NCBI GenBank assembly: GCA_022843505.1 | Contig: JALHNN010000146.1 | Span: 1-6,772, forward strand | DNA length: 6,772 nt | Reading direction: 5' to 3' | From: Sulfuritalea sp. | GTDB taxonomy: Bacteria; Pseudomonadota; Gammaproteobacteria; Burkholderiales; Rhodocyclaceae | Shown here: positions 1 through 6,080 of the stretch, piece by piece | Position numbering within the stretch: position 1 is the stretch's first letter | Layout of the letters: each line of letters opens with the position of its first letter | Notes under the pieces: generated by a model | What the model was told of the DNA's origin: nothing | Seen by the model: only the letters and a program-made list of their open reading frames with translations | Database searches by the model: none | Position numbers and translations under genes: made by a program

Positions 1-194
1 AAGATTTCCATGTCTCGGTGCGGATGGGTGCCGAAGCCCATCCCCGGCTCCACGCGATCGTCATTGATCACCAGCAGGTCGGAAAAGCCGACCTGCTGCG
101 GATCGTAATAGTGGCCGAAGGAGAACGTGTGCCGCGAATCCAGCCAACCGAAATTGGCGACGCCGCGATCGCCGGCCTTGCGCAGTTCGAGCAT
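1..194 (-). CDS. Pirin family protein (quercetinase-like cupin), N-terminal part, cut by window edge
   Basis: The first 64 codons of a pirin are visible; the rest lies beyond base 1. Translation begins MLELRKAGDRGVANFGWLDS and continues through HTFSFGHYYDP to FGTHPHRDME. The last stretch carries the H-x-H pair (H57 and H59) of the cupin metal site; in E. coli YhhW the matching ligands are H57, H59, H101 and E103, and the last two would lie outside the window. YhhW-type pirins are iron-binding bicupins of about 230 residues, cytoplasmic, with quercetin 2,3-dioxygenase activity in vitro; the natural substrate is usually unknown. The start is the ATG at 194-192, preceded by a strong Shine-Dalgarno GGAGG at 205-201 with a 6-base spacer. 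It sits 22 bp downstream of the WrbA-like gene in the same direction, so the two probably share a transcript. Family assignment is firm; substrate is not. Confidence 0.93.
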   Translation of the reverse strand, partial: MLELRKAGDRGVANFGWLDSRHTFSFGHYYDPQQVGFSDLLVINDDRVEPGMGFGTHPHRDMEI

Positions 195-200
195 GATCTT

Positions 201-205
201 CCTCC
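201..205 (-). promoter_or_regulatory. Ribosome binding site of the pirin gene
   Basis: GGAGG on the minus strand, 6 bases before the ATG at 194. It lies in the 22-bp gap after the WrbA-like stop codon and fixes the pirin start. No promoter or terminator fits in this gap, which supports one transcript. Confidence 0.75.
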
Positions 206-216
206 GGTTCAGGGGG

Positions 217-792
217 TTAACGGTTCCAGCGCGCCGCGGTTTCGGCGATGCGGGCGCCGAACAGGCGCGCGGTTTCCAGGTCGCCGGGCAGTGGACCTTC
301 CTCCGGGCTGGAATCGGACGGCGATTGCGCCATGGCGCCGGAAAACGCGCCCAGCCAATTGACGTCGTTGCGCTGCGCCGCCTTGCTGTTGGCGGGCATC
401 ATGCCGGTGCCGACCCAGACCATGCCCTGTTGCATGGACAGCGCGAACAGGTAGTTGAGGGTCTGCACCTTGTCGCCGTTCATCGAGGCCGAATTGGTAA
501 AGCCGGCGGCGATCTTGTTCTTCCACTTCGAGCTGAACCAGGCCTTGGAGCTGGCGTCGGCGAAGCGCTTGAACTGCCAGGAGGGCCCGCCCATGTAGGT
601 CGGCGTCCCGAATACGATGGCGTCGGCGGCGTCCAGTTTCTCCCAGGCGCCCTCGGCCAGCTGGCCTTCGGCACTGATCTCGACCAGCTCGGCGGTAGCG
701 CCGGCAACACCGGCAGCGCCCTGGCAGACGGCCTCGGCCTGTTTGCGGGTGTGGCCGTAACCACTGTGATAAACGACGACGGTGTGCGACAT
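217..792 (-). CDS. WrbA-like NAD(P)H-dependent flavodoxin-fold oxidoreductase
   Basis: A 191-residue cytoplasmic flavodoxin-fold protein, predicted to bind FMN and reduce quinones to hydroquinones by two-electron transfer, as WrbA does, avoiding semiquinone radicals. The phosphate-binding loop HSGYGHT is at residues 9-15 right after the first beta strand (TVVVY). The flavin-ring loop GTPTYMGGPSWQFKRF is at 62-77 and the third flavin loop TNSASMNGDKVQTL at 99-112, the position of STGTxHGG in WrbA. Length fits the family (about 190-200). The start is ATG 792-790, chosen because GGAGGT lies 7 bases upstream (805-800) and residue 1 begins the conserved strand. An in-frame start at 855 would add 21 unconserved residues and run into the inverted repeat at 846-884. 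First gene of a minus-strand operon with the pirin gene, divergent from a LysR regulator that probably controls it. It is less like E. coli WrbA itself than like the general flavodoxin-family reductases, so no symbol is given. Confidence 0.9.
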   Translation of the reverse strand: MSHTVVVYHSGYGHTRKQAEAVCQGAAGVAGATAELVEISAEGQLAEGAWEKLDAADAIVFGTPTYMGGPSWQFKRFADASSKAWFSSKWKNKIAAGFTNSASMNGDKVQTLNYLFALSMQQGMVWVGTGMMPANSKAAQRNDVNWLGAFSGAMAQSPSDSSPEEGPLPGDLETARLFGARIAETAARWNR

Positions 793-799
793 GTTTGAT

Positions 800-805
800 A
801 CCTCC
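800..805 (-). promoter_or_regulatory. Ribosome binding site of the WrbA-like gene
   Basis: GGAGGT on the minus strand with a 7-base spacer to the ATG at 792. This near-perfect site decides the start in favour of the 191-residue protein over a 212-residue version. Confidence 0.8.
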
Positions 806-845
806 GGATTGATAGCTTCGATTTGGCCGATGATGGCTTCCGAAA

Positions 846-884
846 AATTCCTCAACTTGATCGGATAAGAAGTTGAGTAGAATT
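846..884. promoter_or_regulatory. Probable LysR-type operator (T-N11-A inverted repeat)
   Basis: A perfect 8-bp inverted repeat, CTCAACTT (851-858) and AAGTTGAG (870-877), is separated by 11 bases, giving the classic T-N11-A layout of LysR-family boxes (T858, A870). The symmetry extends outward: AATTC at 846-850 is matched by GAATT at 880-884 after a 2-base insertion (TA, 878-879). It lies in the divergent region between the WrbA-like and LysR genes, 54 to 92 bp upstream of the former's ATG and about 95 to 133 bp upstream of the latter's. The repeat is seen directly; binding by the neighbouring regulator is inferred from how LysR proteins usually control divergent neighbours. Confidence 0.65.
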
Positions 885-909
885 ATCAGGTAAGTCCAGT
901 ATCAGGCAA
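882..909 (-). promoter_or_regulatory. Candidate promoter for the WrbA-like/pirin operon
   Basis: On the minus strand TTGCCT (909-904) and GATAAT (887-882) are 16 bases apart, resembling sigma-70 -35 and -10 boxes at 4/6 and 5/6 matches. Transcription would start near 875, inside the T-N11-A dyad. For the opposite strand a weaker candidate is TTGATC (857-862) with TAGAAT (878-883), spacing only 15, which would overlap the same dyad. Both are pattern matches by eye in an AT-rich region, so the positions are tentative. Confidence 0.3.
884..909. repeat. Two direct copies of TATCAGGyAA, 16 bp apart
   Basis: TATCAGGTAA at 884-893 and TATCAGGCAA at 900-909 differ at one base. They abut the right end of the T-N11-A dyad. 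The 16-bp spacing is not a whole number of helical turns, so they may be degenerate half sites or chance. Confidence 0.4.
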
Positions 910-978
910 AGCAAGGGCTGCAGCCATGAGACTTTTCCAGATGTAGCATCGAAAAATTCGAACTTATAACCTGCCAAC

Positions 979-1875
979 ATGCTCAAGCTAAGCCTAGACG
1001 CCATCGAGATCATCGACGCCATCGATCGCGGCGGCTCCTTTGCCGCCGCGGCCGAGGCCTTGCACAAGGTGCCGTCCACGATTTCCTACACCGTGGCCAA
1101 GCTGGAGGAGCAGCTGGGCTTTCCGCTCTTTGTCCGCCGCGGACCGCGCGTCAGCCTGACGCCGGCCGGCAGCGAACTGCTCAGCGAGGGACGCTGGCTG
1201 CTGCGCTCGGCGGCGGATCTCGAATCGCGCCTGCGCCGCATCGCCACCGGCTATGAATCCGAATTGCGCCTGGTGCATGACTCGCTGTTGCCGACGTCTG
1301 TCCTGGTGGAGCACATCCGTGCCTTCGAGGCGCTGGACTGCGGCACCCGCCTGCGCATCGGCACCGAAGTCATGACCGGCAGCTGGGAGGCCCTGCGCGA
1401 GGGCCGCGCCGACCTGGCGCTGGCGATCGGCGATCCGCCGGCGGGCTTTGCCCAGCACGCCACGCGCCTGGCGGCAATCGAGTTCGTCTTCTGCGTCGCG
1501 CCCTCCCATCCGCTGGTGCGGGTAAATCGTCCGCTGAGCGAGGAGGACCTGTTGGAGCACACGGCCATCGTCGTCGCCGACAGCGCGCGCCTGTTGCCGG
1601 CGCGCAGCATCGGTTTCGTCGCCGGGCGATCGCGCATCACCGTGGCCAACATCGAGGCCAAGATCGCCCTGCAATGCGCCGGCCTCGGTTACGGCTTCCT
1701 GCCGCGCTGCCGGATCGCGACCGCCCTGAAGCAGAAGGCGCTGGTCGAACTCGCGGTTGCCGAACCACGCGCGGCGGAACCCCTTTGGCTGGCCTGGACC
1801 GCGGACGATGCGGGCGAGGCGCTGAAGTGGTGGCGCGCGCGCCTGCAGGCGCCCGACGCCCTGGCCGTGCCCTGA
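979..1875 (+). CDS. LysR-family transcriptional regulator, YhaJ-like
   Basis: A 298-residue DNA-binding regulator. The winged helix-turn-helix occupies about residues 4-62, with the HTH around GSFAAAAEALHKVPSTISYT (19-38) followed by KLEEQLGFPLFVR (41-53). A linker helix (65-90) leads into a periplasmic-binding-protein-like effector domain (about 92-291). The run AIDRGGSFAAAA, the VPSTISYT recognition helix, GSWEALREGRADLALA (134-149) and VADSAR (199-204) closely follow E. coli YhaJ as I remember it. YhaJ activates yqjF in response to dinitrotoluene breakdown products thought to be quinone or hydroquinone-like, and its gene neighbours the pirin-like yhaK. Here the gene diverges from a WrbA-like and pirin operon, which supports a similar role. 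The ATG at 979 gives the standard N-terminus, but I see no Shine-Dalgarno upstream. An MFS gene follows after 37 bp. The family call is firm, the inducer is inferred. Confidence 0.93.
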   Translation: MLKLSLDAIEIIDAIDRGGSFAAAAEALHKVPSTISYTVAKLEEQLGFPLFVRRGPRVSLTPAGSELLSEGRWLLRSAADLESRLRRIATGYESELRLVHDSLLPTSVLVEHIRAFEALDCGTRLRIGTEVMTGSWEALREGRADLALAIGDPPAGFAQHATRLAAIEFVFCVAPSHPLVRVNRPLSEEDLLEHTAIVVADSARLLPARSIGFVAGRSRITVANIEAKIALQCAGLGYGFLPRCRIATALKQKALVELAVAEPRAAEPLWLAWTADDAGEALKWWRARLQAPDALAVP

Positions 1876-1912
1876 ATCGGCGTACCGCCAGCGCCGACTC
1901 TCAGCCTGATCC

Positions 1913-3175
1913 ATGACCGCCACATCTCCCCTCGATCCCGCCCGCGAGCGCATGCTGCTGCTGACCCTGGCCGGCATCCAGTTCGCCCACATCCTCGACT
2001 TCATGATCATGATGCCGCTGGGCCCGGTCTTGATGAAGGAACTTGGCGTCGGCACCCACGAGTTCGGCCTGCTGGTCTCGTCCTACACCTTCTCGGCCGC
2101 GTTTACCGGCTTGCTGGCGGCGATGTTCGTCGACCGCTTCGAGCGCAAGCGCCTGTTGCTCACGATGTTCGGCCTGTTCGCCGTGGCGACGCTGGCCTGC
2201 GGCCTGGCGCCCGGCTACTGGACGCTGCTGGTGGCGCGCGGCACGGCGGGGGCCTTCGGCGGCGTGCTGGGCTCGATGGTGCAGACCATGGTCGGCGACC
2301 TGATTCCTTTCGAACGTCGCGGCCGTGCCAGCGGCACCATCATGTCGGCGTTTTCGCTATCCACGGTCGCCGGCGTGCCGCTGTCACTCTACCTTGCCAA
2401 CCATTTCGGCTGGCGCTTCCCCTTCTATTTCATCGCGCTCCTTTCATGCGGCCTGCTGGCGCTGGGTTGGCGGATGCTGCCGACTCTGCGCGGACACCTG
2501 CCCGAGGCGACCACGTCCGAGACCGAGCGCGCCCATCCGCTCTCCGCCATGTTTGCCGTCCTGGCCGACGCCAACCATCGCCGCGCGCTGGCCTTCATGG
2601 CCCTGATCATGGTCTCGGGCTTCTCGGTCATTCCCTACATCACCATCTACATCACCTCCAACGCCGGCATCCGGCTGGAAGACATACCGCTGATCTACCT
2701 GTTCGGCGGCGGTGCGACCTTCTTCACCTCGCGCCTGATCGGCCGCATGGCGGACCGCCACGGCAAGATTCGCGTCTATCGCCTGGTCGCCCTCGCCTCG
2801 CTGGTGCCGCTGCTGGCGATCACCCATCTCTGGCCGGTGCCACTGTGGTTGATGATTGTGTGGACCACGGTGTTCTTCATCCTCGTGCCGGGGCGCATGG
2901 TGCCGGCCATGGCGGTCGTCACTTCGGCGGCACAGCCGCGCTTGCGCGGCACCTTCATGTCGATGAATGGCGCCGTGCAGCAACTGGCTTCGGGCGCGGC
3001 ATCATGGCTCGGAGGCATCATGATCGCGGCGGATGCCTCAGGGCGCGTGGTCGGATATAACCACGTCGGCTGGCTAGCCGCCGCCGCGACCTTGCTGGCC
3101 ATCGCCTTTGTCGGGCGCATCCGCATGCATAGCGGAGCGCCGCCGGCGGCTGCACCGCTGCCGGCGGCGGAGTGA
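1913..3175 (+). CDS. MFS transporter, drug:H+ antiporter (DHA1) type exporter
   Basis: A 420-residue inner-membrane protein with about 12 predicted helices, split six and six by a cytoplasmic loop near residues 191-222. The first helix carries an embedded aspartate in HILDFMIMMPLGP (26-38). MFS motif A between helices 2 and 3 is GLLAAMFVDRFERKR (66-80), with the DRxxRK-type charge cluster; a copy in the second half is LIGRMADRHGKIR (275-287). The stretch ARGTAGAFGGVLGS and VGDLIPFERRGRASG (127-141) is typical of AraJ/YdhP-like DHA1 proteins, which expel sugars or drugs by proton exchange. The tail (408-420) is Ala/Pro-rich. The ATG at 1913 has no clear Shine-Dalgarno, but begins a normal short N-terminus before helix 1. 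Being 37 bp after a YhaJ-like regulator, it is probably co-transcribed and may export the aromatic signal; substrate is unknown. Confidence 0.9.
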   Translation: MTATSPLDPARERMLLLTLAGIQFAHILDFMIMMPLGPVLMKELGVGTHEFGLLVSSYTFSAAFTGLLAAMFVDRFERKRLLLTMFGLFAVATLACGLAPGYWTLLVARGTAGAFGGVLGSMVQTMVGDLIPFERRGRASGTIMSAFSLSTVAGVPLSLYLANHFGWRFPFYFIALLSCGLLALGWRMLPTLRGHLPEATTSETERAHPLSAMFAVLADANHRRALAFMALIMVSGFSVIPYITIYITSNAGIRLEDIPLIYLFGGGATFFTSRLIGRMADRHGKIRVYRLVALASLVPLLAITHLWPVPLWLMIVWTTVFFILVPGRMVPAMAVVTSAAQPRLRGTFMSMNGAVQQLASGAASWLGGIMIAADASGRVVGYNHVGWLAAAATLLAIAFVGRIRMHSGAPPAAAPLPAAE

Positions 3176-3179
3176 GCGG

Positions 3180-5828
3180 TCAGGCCGTCGGCGCCGCCTG
3201 CAGCTGCAGCCGCATCTCGACCACGCCGGGACCGGTCTTGAGTTTAAATCCGAGCTTGCGCGCCAGGTCCTGCATGCGCGTGTTCTCGCTCAGGGTTTCG
3301 CCGCGCAGCACGCCGATGCCGCGCTTGCGCGCGCAATCGACCAGGCTTTCCATCAGGCGCCGGCCCAGGCCGCCGCCCTTGACGTCCGAGGCGACGAGGA
3401 TGGCGAACTCCGCCTCGGCATTGTCCGGGTCGGCCACCATGCGCGCCTCGCCCAGCGAGCGTTCAATGCCATCCGCATCGCGCTCGATCGCCACCAGCGC
3501 GATCTCGCGGTCGTAGTCGATCTGCGTGAAACGCGCCAGCTGCGAGCGCGGCAGCTTGCGCATGGTGCCGAAGAAGCGCATGCGCGAATCCTCGGGATCG
3601 AGCGAGGCGATCAGGTCGGCCAGGGTAGTCTCGTCCTCGGGCCGGATCGGCCGGATCAGGAGTTTGCGCCCGTGCCAGTCGATGTGCTGCTCCAGTTCCT
3701 TGGGATAGGGGCGGATGGCGAAGCGGCGGAAGCCGACGCGGCGGCCGCGCTTCTCGACATGGATGCGCCGCTCGCGCGCCACCACGCCGCTGGTCTCGAC
3801 ATGGATCGGGTCGAGTTCGATCGCGGTGACTTCGTCGATGTCGGTGAGGAGCTGGGAGAGCCGCACCAGCGCCGTCGCCAGCTCGGTTTCCAGGACGTCG
3901 CGCTCCGCTTCCGCGGCGTCGCGGGCAAAACCGCCGCGCGCCACCAGGTCCATCGCCAGGCGCCGATTCAGGGGCGGCAGGGCGACGACGTTGTGGCGCG
4001 GGCCGCCGCCGGATTCGCCGAGGTAGATCACCGGCCCGAAAACCGGGTCGTCGGCCACGCCCAGGCGCAGCGCCGGCATACCGCTGCGGGCGATGCCCGG
4101 ACGCAGGCGATAGCCGCCGACGCGCACGCCGGGAAACTCGGCGCGCGCGCGCGCGCGCAGGCCGCGCGTGGCGATGCGGATGTCCTCCGGCGAGCGCAGT
4201 CCGCTCGCCACCAGGGAGTGCTCGACGTCGTTGGCCAACGTCAGGGCCAGGTCGACCGGATAGCCGATATCCGCGGCGGCGGCTATCGCGTCGGCGATGC
4301 TGGCGGCTGGCGTCGCCTCCTCTGATTCGATGCCGTAGGCCATCAGCAACTGGCGCGCGGCGCGCGGCGGCAGGTTGAACGCACCTTCCTCCAGGGATTC
4401 GGACACCGCAGCGCGGGCACGCTCGATGTTGGGCAGAAAGTCCTCGGCCACCGAAGGCGGCATCTGCAACAGCAGCTCCCGGTTGCGCTCGTAGCTGACG
4501 ATGCCGAGGAAGACGCCGATCGCCTTTTCGGGCGAGTCGTGCGCCAGCAGACCCCTGGCGGCGGCGACCTGCTGCGCCTCCTGCATCGCGGTGCCGCCGA
4601 CCCAGCAGCTGAAGATGTTCTTGACCGTATTGGCCGCGGCGGTGCCGATCGCGGCGGCGACCTCGGTGCCGGAGGCGAAGGGCGAGGGCGAATACACGGT
4701 CAGCACGGCGTCTACCCCCGGGTCGTCGGCAAGCGCTTTCAGCGCGGCGGTCCAGGTCTCGGGACTGAGGTCGGGCGGCAGCGCCAGCGGATTGCCGGGG
4801 GGTGTGGCGGTGCGCATCAGCCCGGCCAGCTGCGCCGCGGTCTCGGGGGCAAGCTTTGCCAGGCGGCCGCCATACTTGAGGAGGGTACTGGCGGCGATGC
4901 GGCCCAGACCCTGGCCATTGCCGACAATGGCCAGGCGCTCGCCACGCAGCGGGCGTACACGGGCCATGGCCTCGGCGGCATCGAACAGATCCTCCAGCGT
5001 ATCGATGCGCACCCAGCCGGCGCGGCGCAGGGCGGACTCGTAGACGTCGTCGCTGCGAAACGGCAGGCCCTTGGCTTCGCGGTCACCCATGCGGGCGCCG
5101 CGCATCGCCACCACCGGCTTGTTGCGCGCGGCGGCGCGCGCCGCCGACATGAACTTGCGGCCGGCCGGGGCCGTTTCGAACTGCACCAGGATGGCTTCGG
5201 TATCCGGGTCCTCGGCCAGCCAGTCGAGCACGTCGGCGAGATCGATGTCGAGACCGGCGCCCAGATGCGCCACCGCGGAAAAGCCGATGCCCTTGCCCGC
5301 CGCGCGGTCCAGCGCGGCGGCGGCGATGGCGGCCGACTGCACCACCAGCGCGATCTTGCCGCGCTGCGCCATCACCGGCGCGACGCTGGCGTTGAGTCCG
5401 GACGCCGGCACGATGAGTCCGCCGCTGCCGGGACCGAGCACGCGTACGAGTCTCGGCCGTGCGGCGTCGAGGATGGCCTTGCGCGCCTGGGCCAGCTGTT
5501 CCTCGTTCAGCTTTTCGTGCAGCGAGGGTCCGACCAGCACCGCGCGCGTGCCGCGCTCGCCGAGCAGGGCGACGATCTCGGGTATGTCGCGCAGCGGGGC
5601 GCAGATCACGGCAAGGTCGGGAACGGACCCCAGCTCCGAGACATGCATGTGGCCGCCGATGCCGAACAGGGAATGCTTTTTCGCCCGCGCGCGCAGGATC
5701 GTCCCCTTGAAGCCGCCGCCTTCGAGGTTGCGCAGCACCACGTCGGCATAACACCCCGGCTGGTCGCCCTCGGCGACGACGGCGACGGAACGCGGGCGGA
5801 AGAGGAAATCGAGGTTGCGGACGGTCAT
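3180..5828 (-). CDS. PatZ/Pka-like protein lysine acetyltransferase (acyl-CoA-synthetase-like domain plus GNAT)
   Basis: An 882-residue cytoplasmic enzyme with the layout of E. coli PatZ/YfiQ and Salmonella Pat (886), which transfer acetyl from acetyl-CoA to lysines of proteins such as acetyl-CoA synthetase. Order: CoA-binding Rossmann domain (about 5-130, starting LFRPRSVAVV), two succinyl-CoA-ligase-like domains (150-285, 295-445), a degenerate ATP-grasp domain (480-710) and GNAT (724-874). The GNAT part is intact: TQIDYDREIALVA, the acetyl-CoA loop KGGGLGRRL (817-825), and E807 in AEAEFAILV, which aligns with the catalytic Glu809 of Salmonella Pat. The SHTG phospho-histidine motif of active ADP-forming synthetases is absent (247-271), and the ATP-grasp YPVALK is replaced by YPVDLALTLANDVEHSL (523-539), so acyl-CoA synthesis is unlikely. 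The start ATG 5828 is chosen by homology; it has no Shine-Dalgarno. Convergent with the MFS gene across 4 bp. No acs or cobB is in view. Confidence 0.92.
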   Translation of the reverse strand: MTVRNLDFLFRPRSVAVVAEGDQPGCYADVVLRNLEGGGFKGTILRARAKKHSLFGIGGHMHVSELGSVPDLAVICAPLRDIPEIVALLGERGTRAVLVGPSLHEKLNEEQLAQARKAILDAARPRLVRVLGPGSGGLIVPASGLNASVAPVMAQRGKIALVVQSAAIAAAALDRAAGKGIGFSAVAHLGAGLDIDLADVLDWLAEDPDTEAILVQFETAPAGRKFMSAARAAARNKPVVAMRGARMGDREAKGLPFRSDDVYESALRRAGWVRIDTLEDLFDAAEAMARVRPLRGERLAIVGNGQGLGRIAASTLLKYGGRLAKLAPETAAQLAGLMRTATPPGNPLALPPDLSPETWTAALKALADDPGVDAVLTVYSPSPFASGTEVAAAIGTAAANTVKNIFSCWVGGTAMQEAQQVAAARGLLAHDSPEKAIGVFLGIVSYERNRELLLQMPPSVAEDFLPNIERARAAVSESLEEGAFNLPPRAARQLLMAYGIESEEATPAASIADAIAAAADIGYPVDLALTLANDVEHSLVASGLRSPEDIRIATRGLRARARAEFPGVRVGGYRLRPGIARSGMPALRLGVADDPVFGPVIYLGESGGGPRHNVVALPPLNRRLAMDLVARGGFARDAAEAERDVLETELATALVRLSQLLTDIDEVTAIELDPIHVETSGVVARERRIHVEKRGRRVGFRRFAIRPYPKELEQHIDWHGRKLLIRPIRPEDETTLADLIASLDPEDSRMRFFGTMRKLPRSQLARFTQIDYDREIALVAIERDADGIERSLGEARMVADPDNAEAEFAILVASDVKGGGLGRRLMESLVDCARKRGIGVLRGETLSENTRMQDLARKLGFKLKTGPGVVEMRLQLQAAPTA
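4141..4156. repeat. (GC)8 dinucleotide tract inside the acetyltransferase gene
   Basis: Sixteen bases of strictly alternating GC code for the RARARA run at about residues 558-563 of the PatZ-like protein, between the ATP-grasp core and the GNAT domain. Such tracts favour Z-DNA and strand slippage. A one-unit change would shift the frame and remove the GNAT domain. The tract is certain; any biological use is speculation. Confidence 0.9.
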
Positions 5829-5972
5829 GACGGCGCCGGAGGAAGGGGGTGCGGCCAGAGGCGGCACAGAGCGATTCTGCCATAGCCATTCGCCGCGATT
5901 AGGCGCGGTGCTCCAGACAAGAGTCGGCGCTGGCGGTACGGCGATCTGGCGCGGGTTAGGGGCCTGGGCATG

Positions 5973-6000
5973 ACGGGCCGGCCCGAACCGGCAGGCCCGT
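5973..6000. repeat. GC-rich inverted repeat (hairpin)
   Basis: ACGGGCC (5973-5979) and GGCCCGT (5994-6000) are exact inverted copies. Nested within and overlapping them, GCCGG (5977-5981) and CCGGC (5988-5992) form an alternative stem with a 6-base loop. No T-run follows on either strand, so it is not a normal Rho-independent terminator. It would sit in the 5' leader of the acetyltransferase mRNA, about 145-172 bases before its ATG, if transcription begins upstream of it. Confidence 0.55.
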
Positions 6001-6050
6001 GGCGCCGTCAAAGAGATTCCTCTGCCCCGGGCCTGTGGCTTCGCGGCGAT

Positions 6051-6078
6051 TTCCGGCGTCGGTTGGCTCTGCTATGAT
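6051..6078 (+). promoter_or_regulatory. Candidate promoter of the toxin-antitoxin operon
   Basis: TATGAT at 6073-6078 matches the -10 consensus at 5 of 6 bases and lies 32 bp before the antitoxin ATG. The best upstream -35 is poor (TTCCGG at 6051-6056, spacing 16). Transcription would start near 6085, within the tandem repeats, so a repressor bound there would block initiation. Confidence 0.4.
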
Positions 6079-6080
6079 CT

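Larger units (their letters stand above)
841..959. repeat. Pair of exact 10-bp direct repeats, CGAAAAATTC
   Basis: CGAAAAATTC occurs at 841-850 and again at 950-959, 109 bp start to start, both in the same intergenic region. The first copy overlaps the outer left arm of the T-N11-A dyad and the second lies 20 bp before the LysR start codon. The A-tracts could bend DNA, and the copies could be two half sites for the same regulator, but AT-rich 10-mers can also recur by chance. Confidence 0.5.

Noticed and set aside
127..798. A 223-codon plus-strand frame opposite the WrbA-like gene
   Set aside because: The minus strand has well-conserved flavodoxin and pirin motifs and strong ribosome sites; the plus-strand product resembles nothing.
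793..855. Upstream start (855) for the WrbA-like gene
   Set aside because: It would add 21 unconserved residues and put the start within the inverted repeat, while the ATG at 792 has a near-perfect Shine-Dalgarno.
994..2055. A 353-codon open frame on the minus strand across the LysR gene
   Set aside because: It is opposite a clear LysR gene. Its product is rich in Arg, Gly, Ala and Gln without any family pattern, as expected from the complement of GC-rich coding DNA.
3139..3167. GC-rich hairpin as a bidirectional terminator
   Set aside because: The stretch is coding (Ala/Pro-rich MFS tail), pairs in several competing ways and has no T-run on either side; chance self-complementarity of GCC/GGC codons is enough.
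3108..4325. A 405-codon plus-strand open frame overlapping the ends of the MFS and acetyltransferase genes
   Set aside because: It covers the end of one real gene and the GNAT part of another and shows no recognisable domain; shadow of GC-rich codons.
4539..5885. A 448-codon open frame on the plus strand opposite the acetyltransferase
   Set aside because: The product is a low-complexity Gly/Arg/His/Ala sequence with no motifs, while the minus strand encodes a full PatZ-like protein. It is a shadow frame.
5994..6039. Similar decamers GGCCCGTGGC and GGCCTGTGGC as a repeat element
   Set aside because: Two short GC-rich near-copies in a GC-rich leader are not above chance, and nothing links them to a function.
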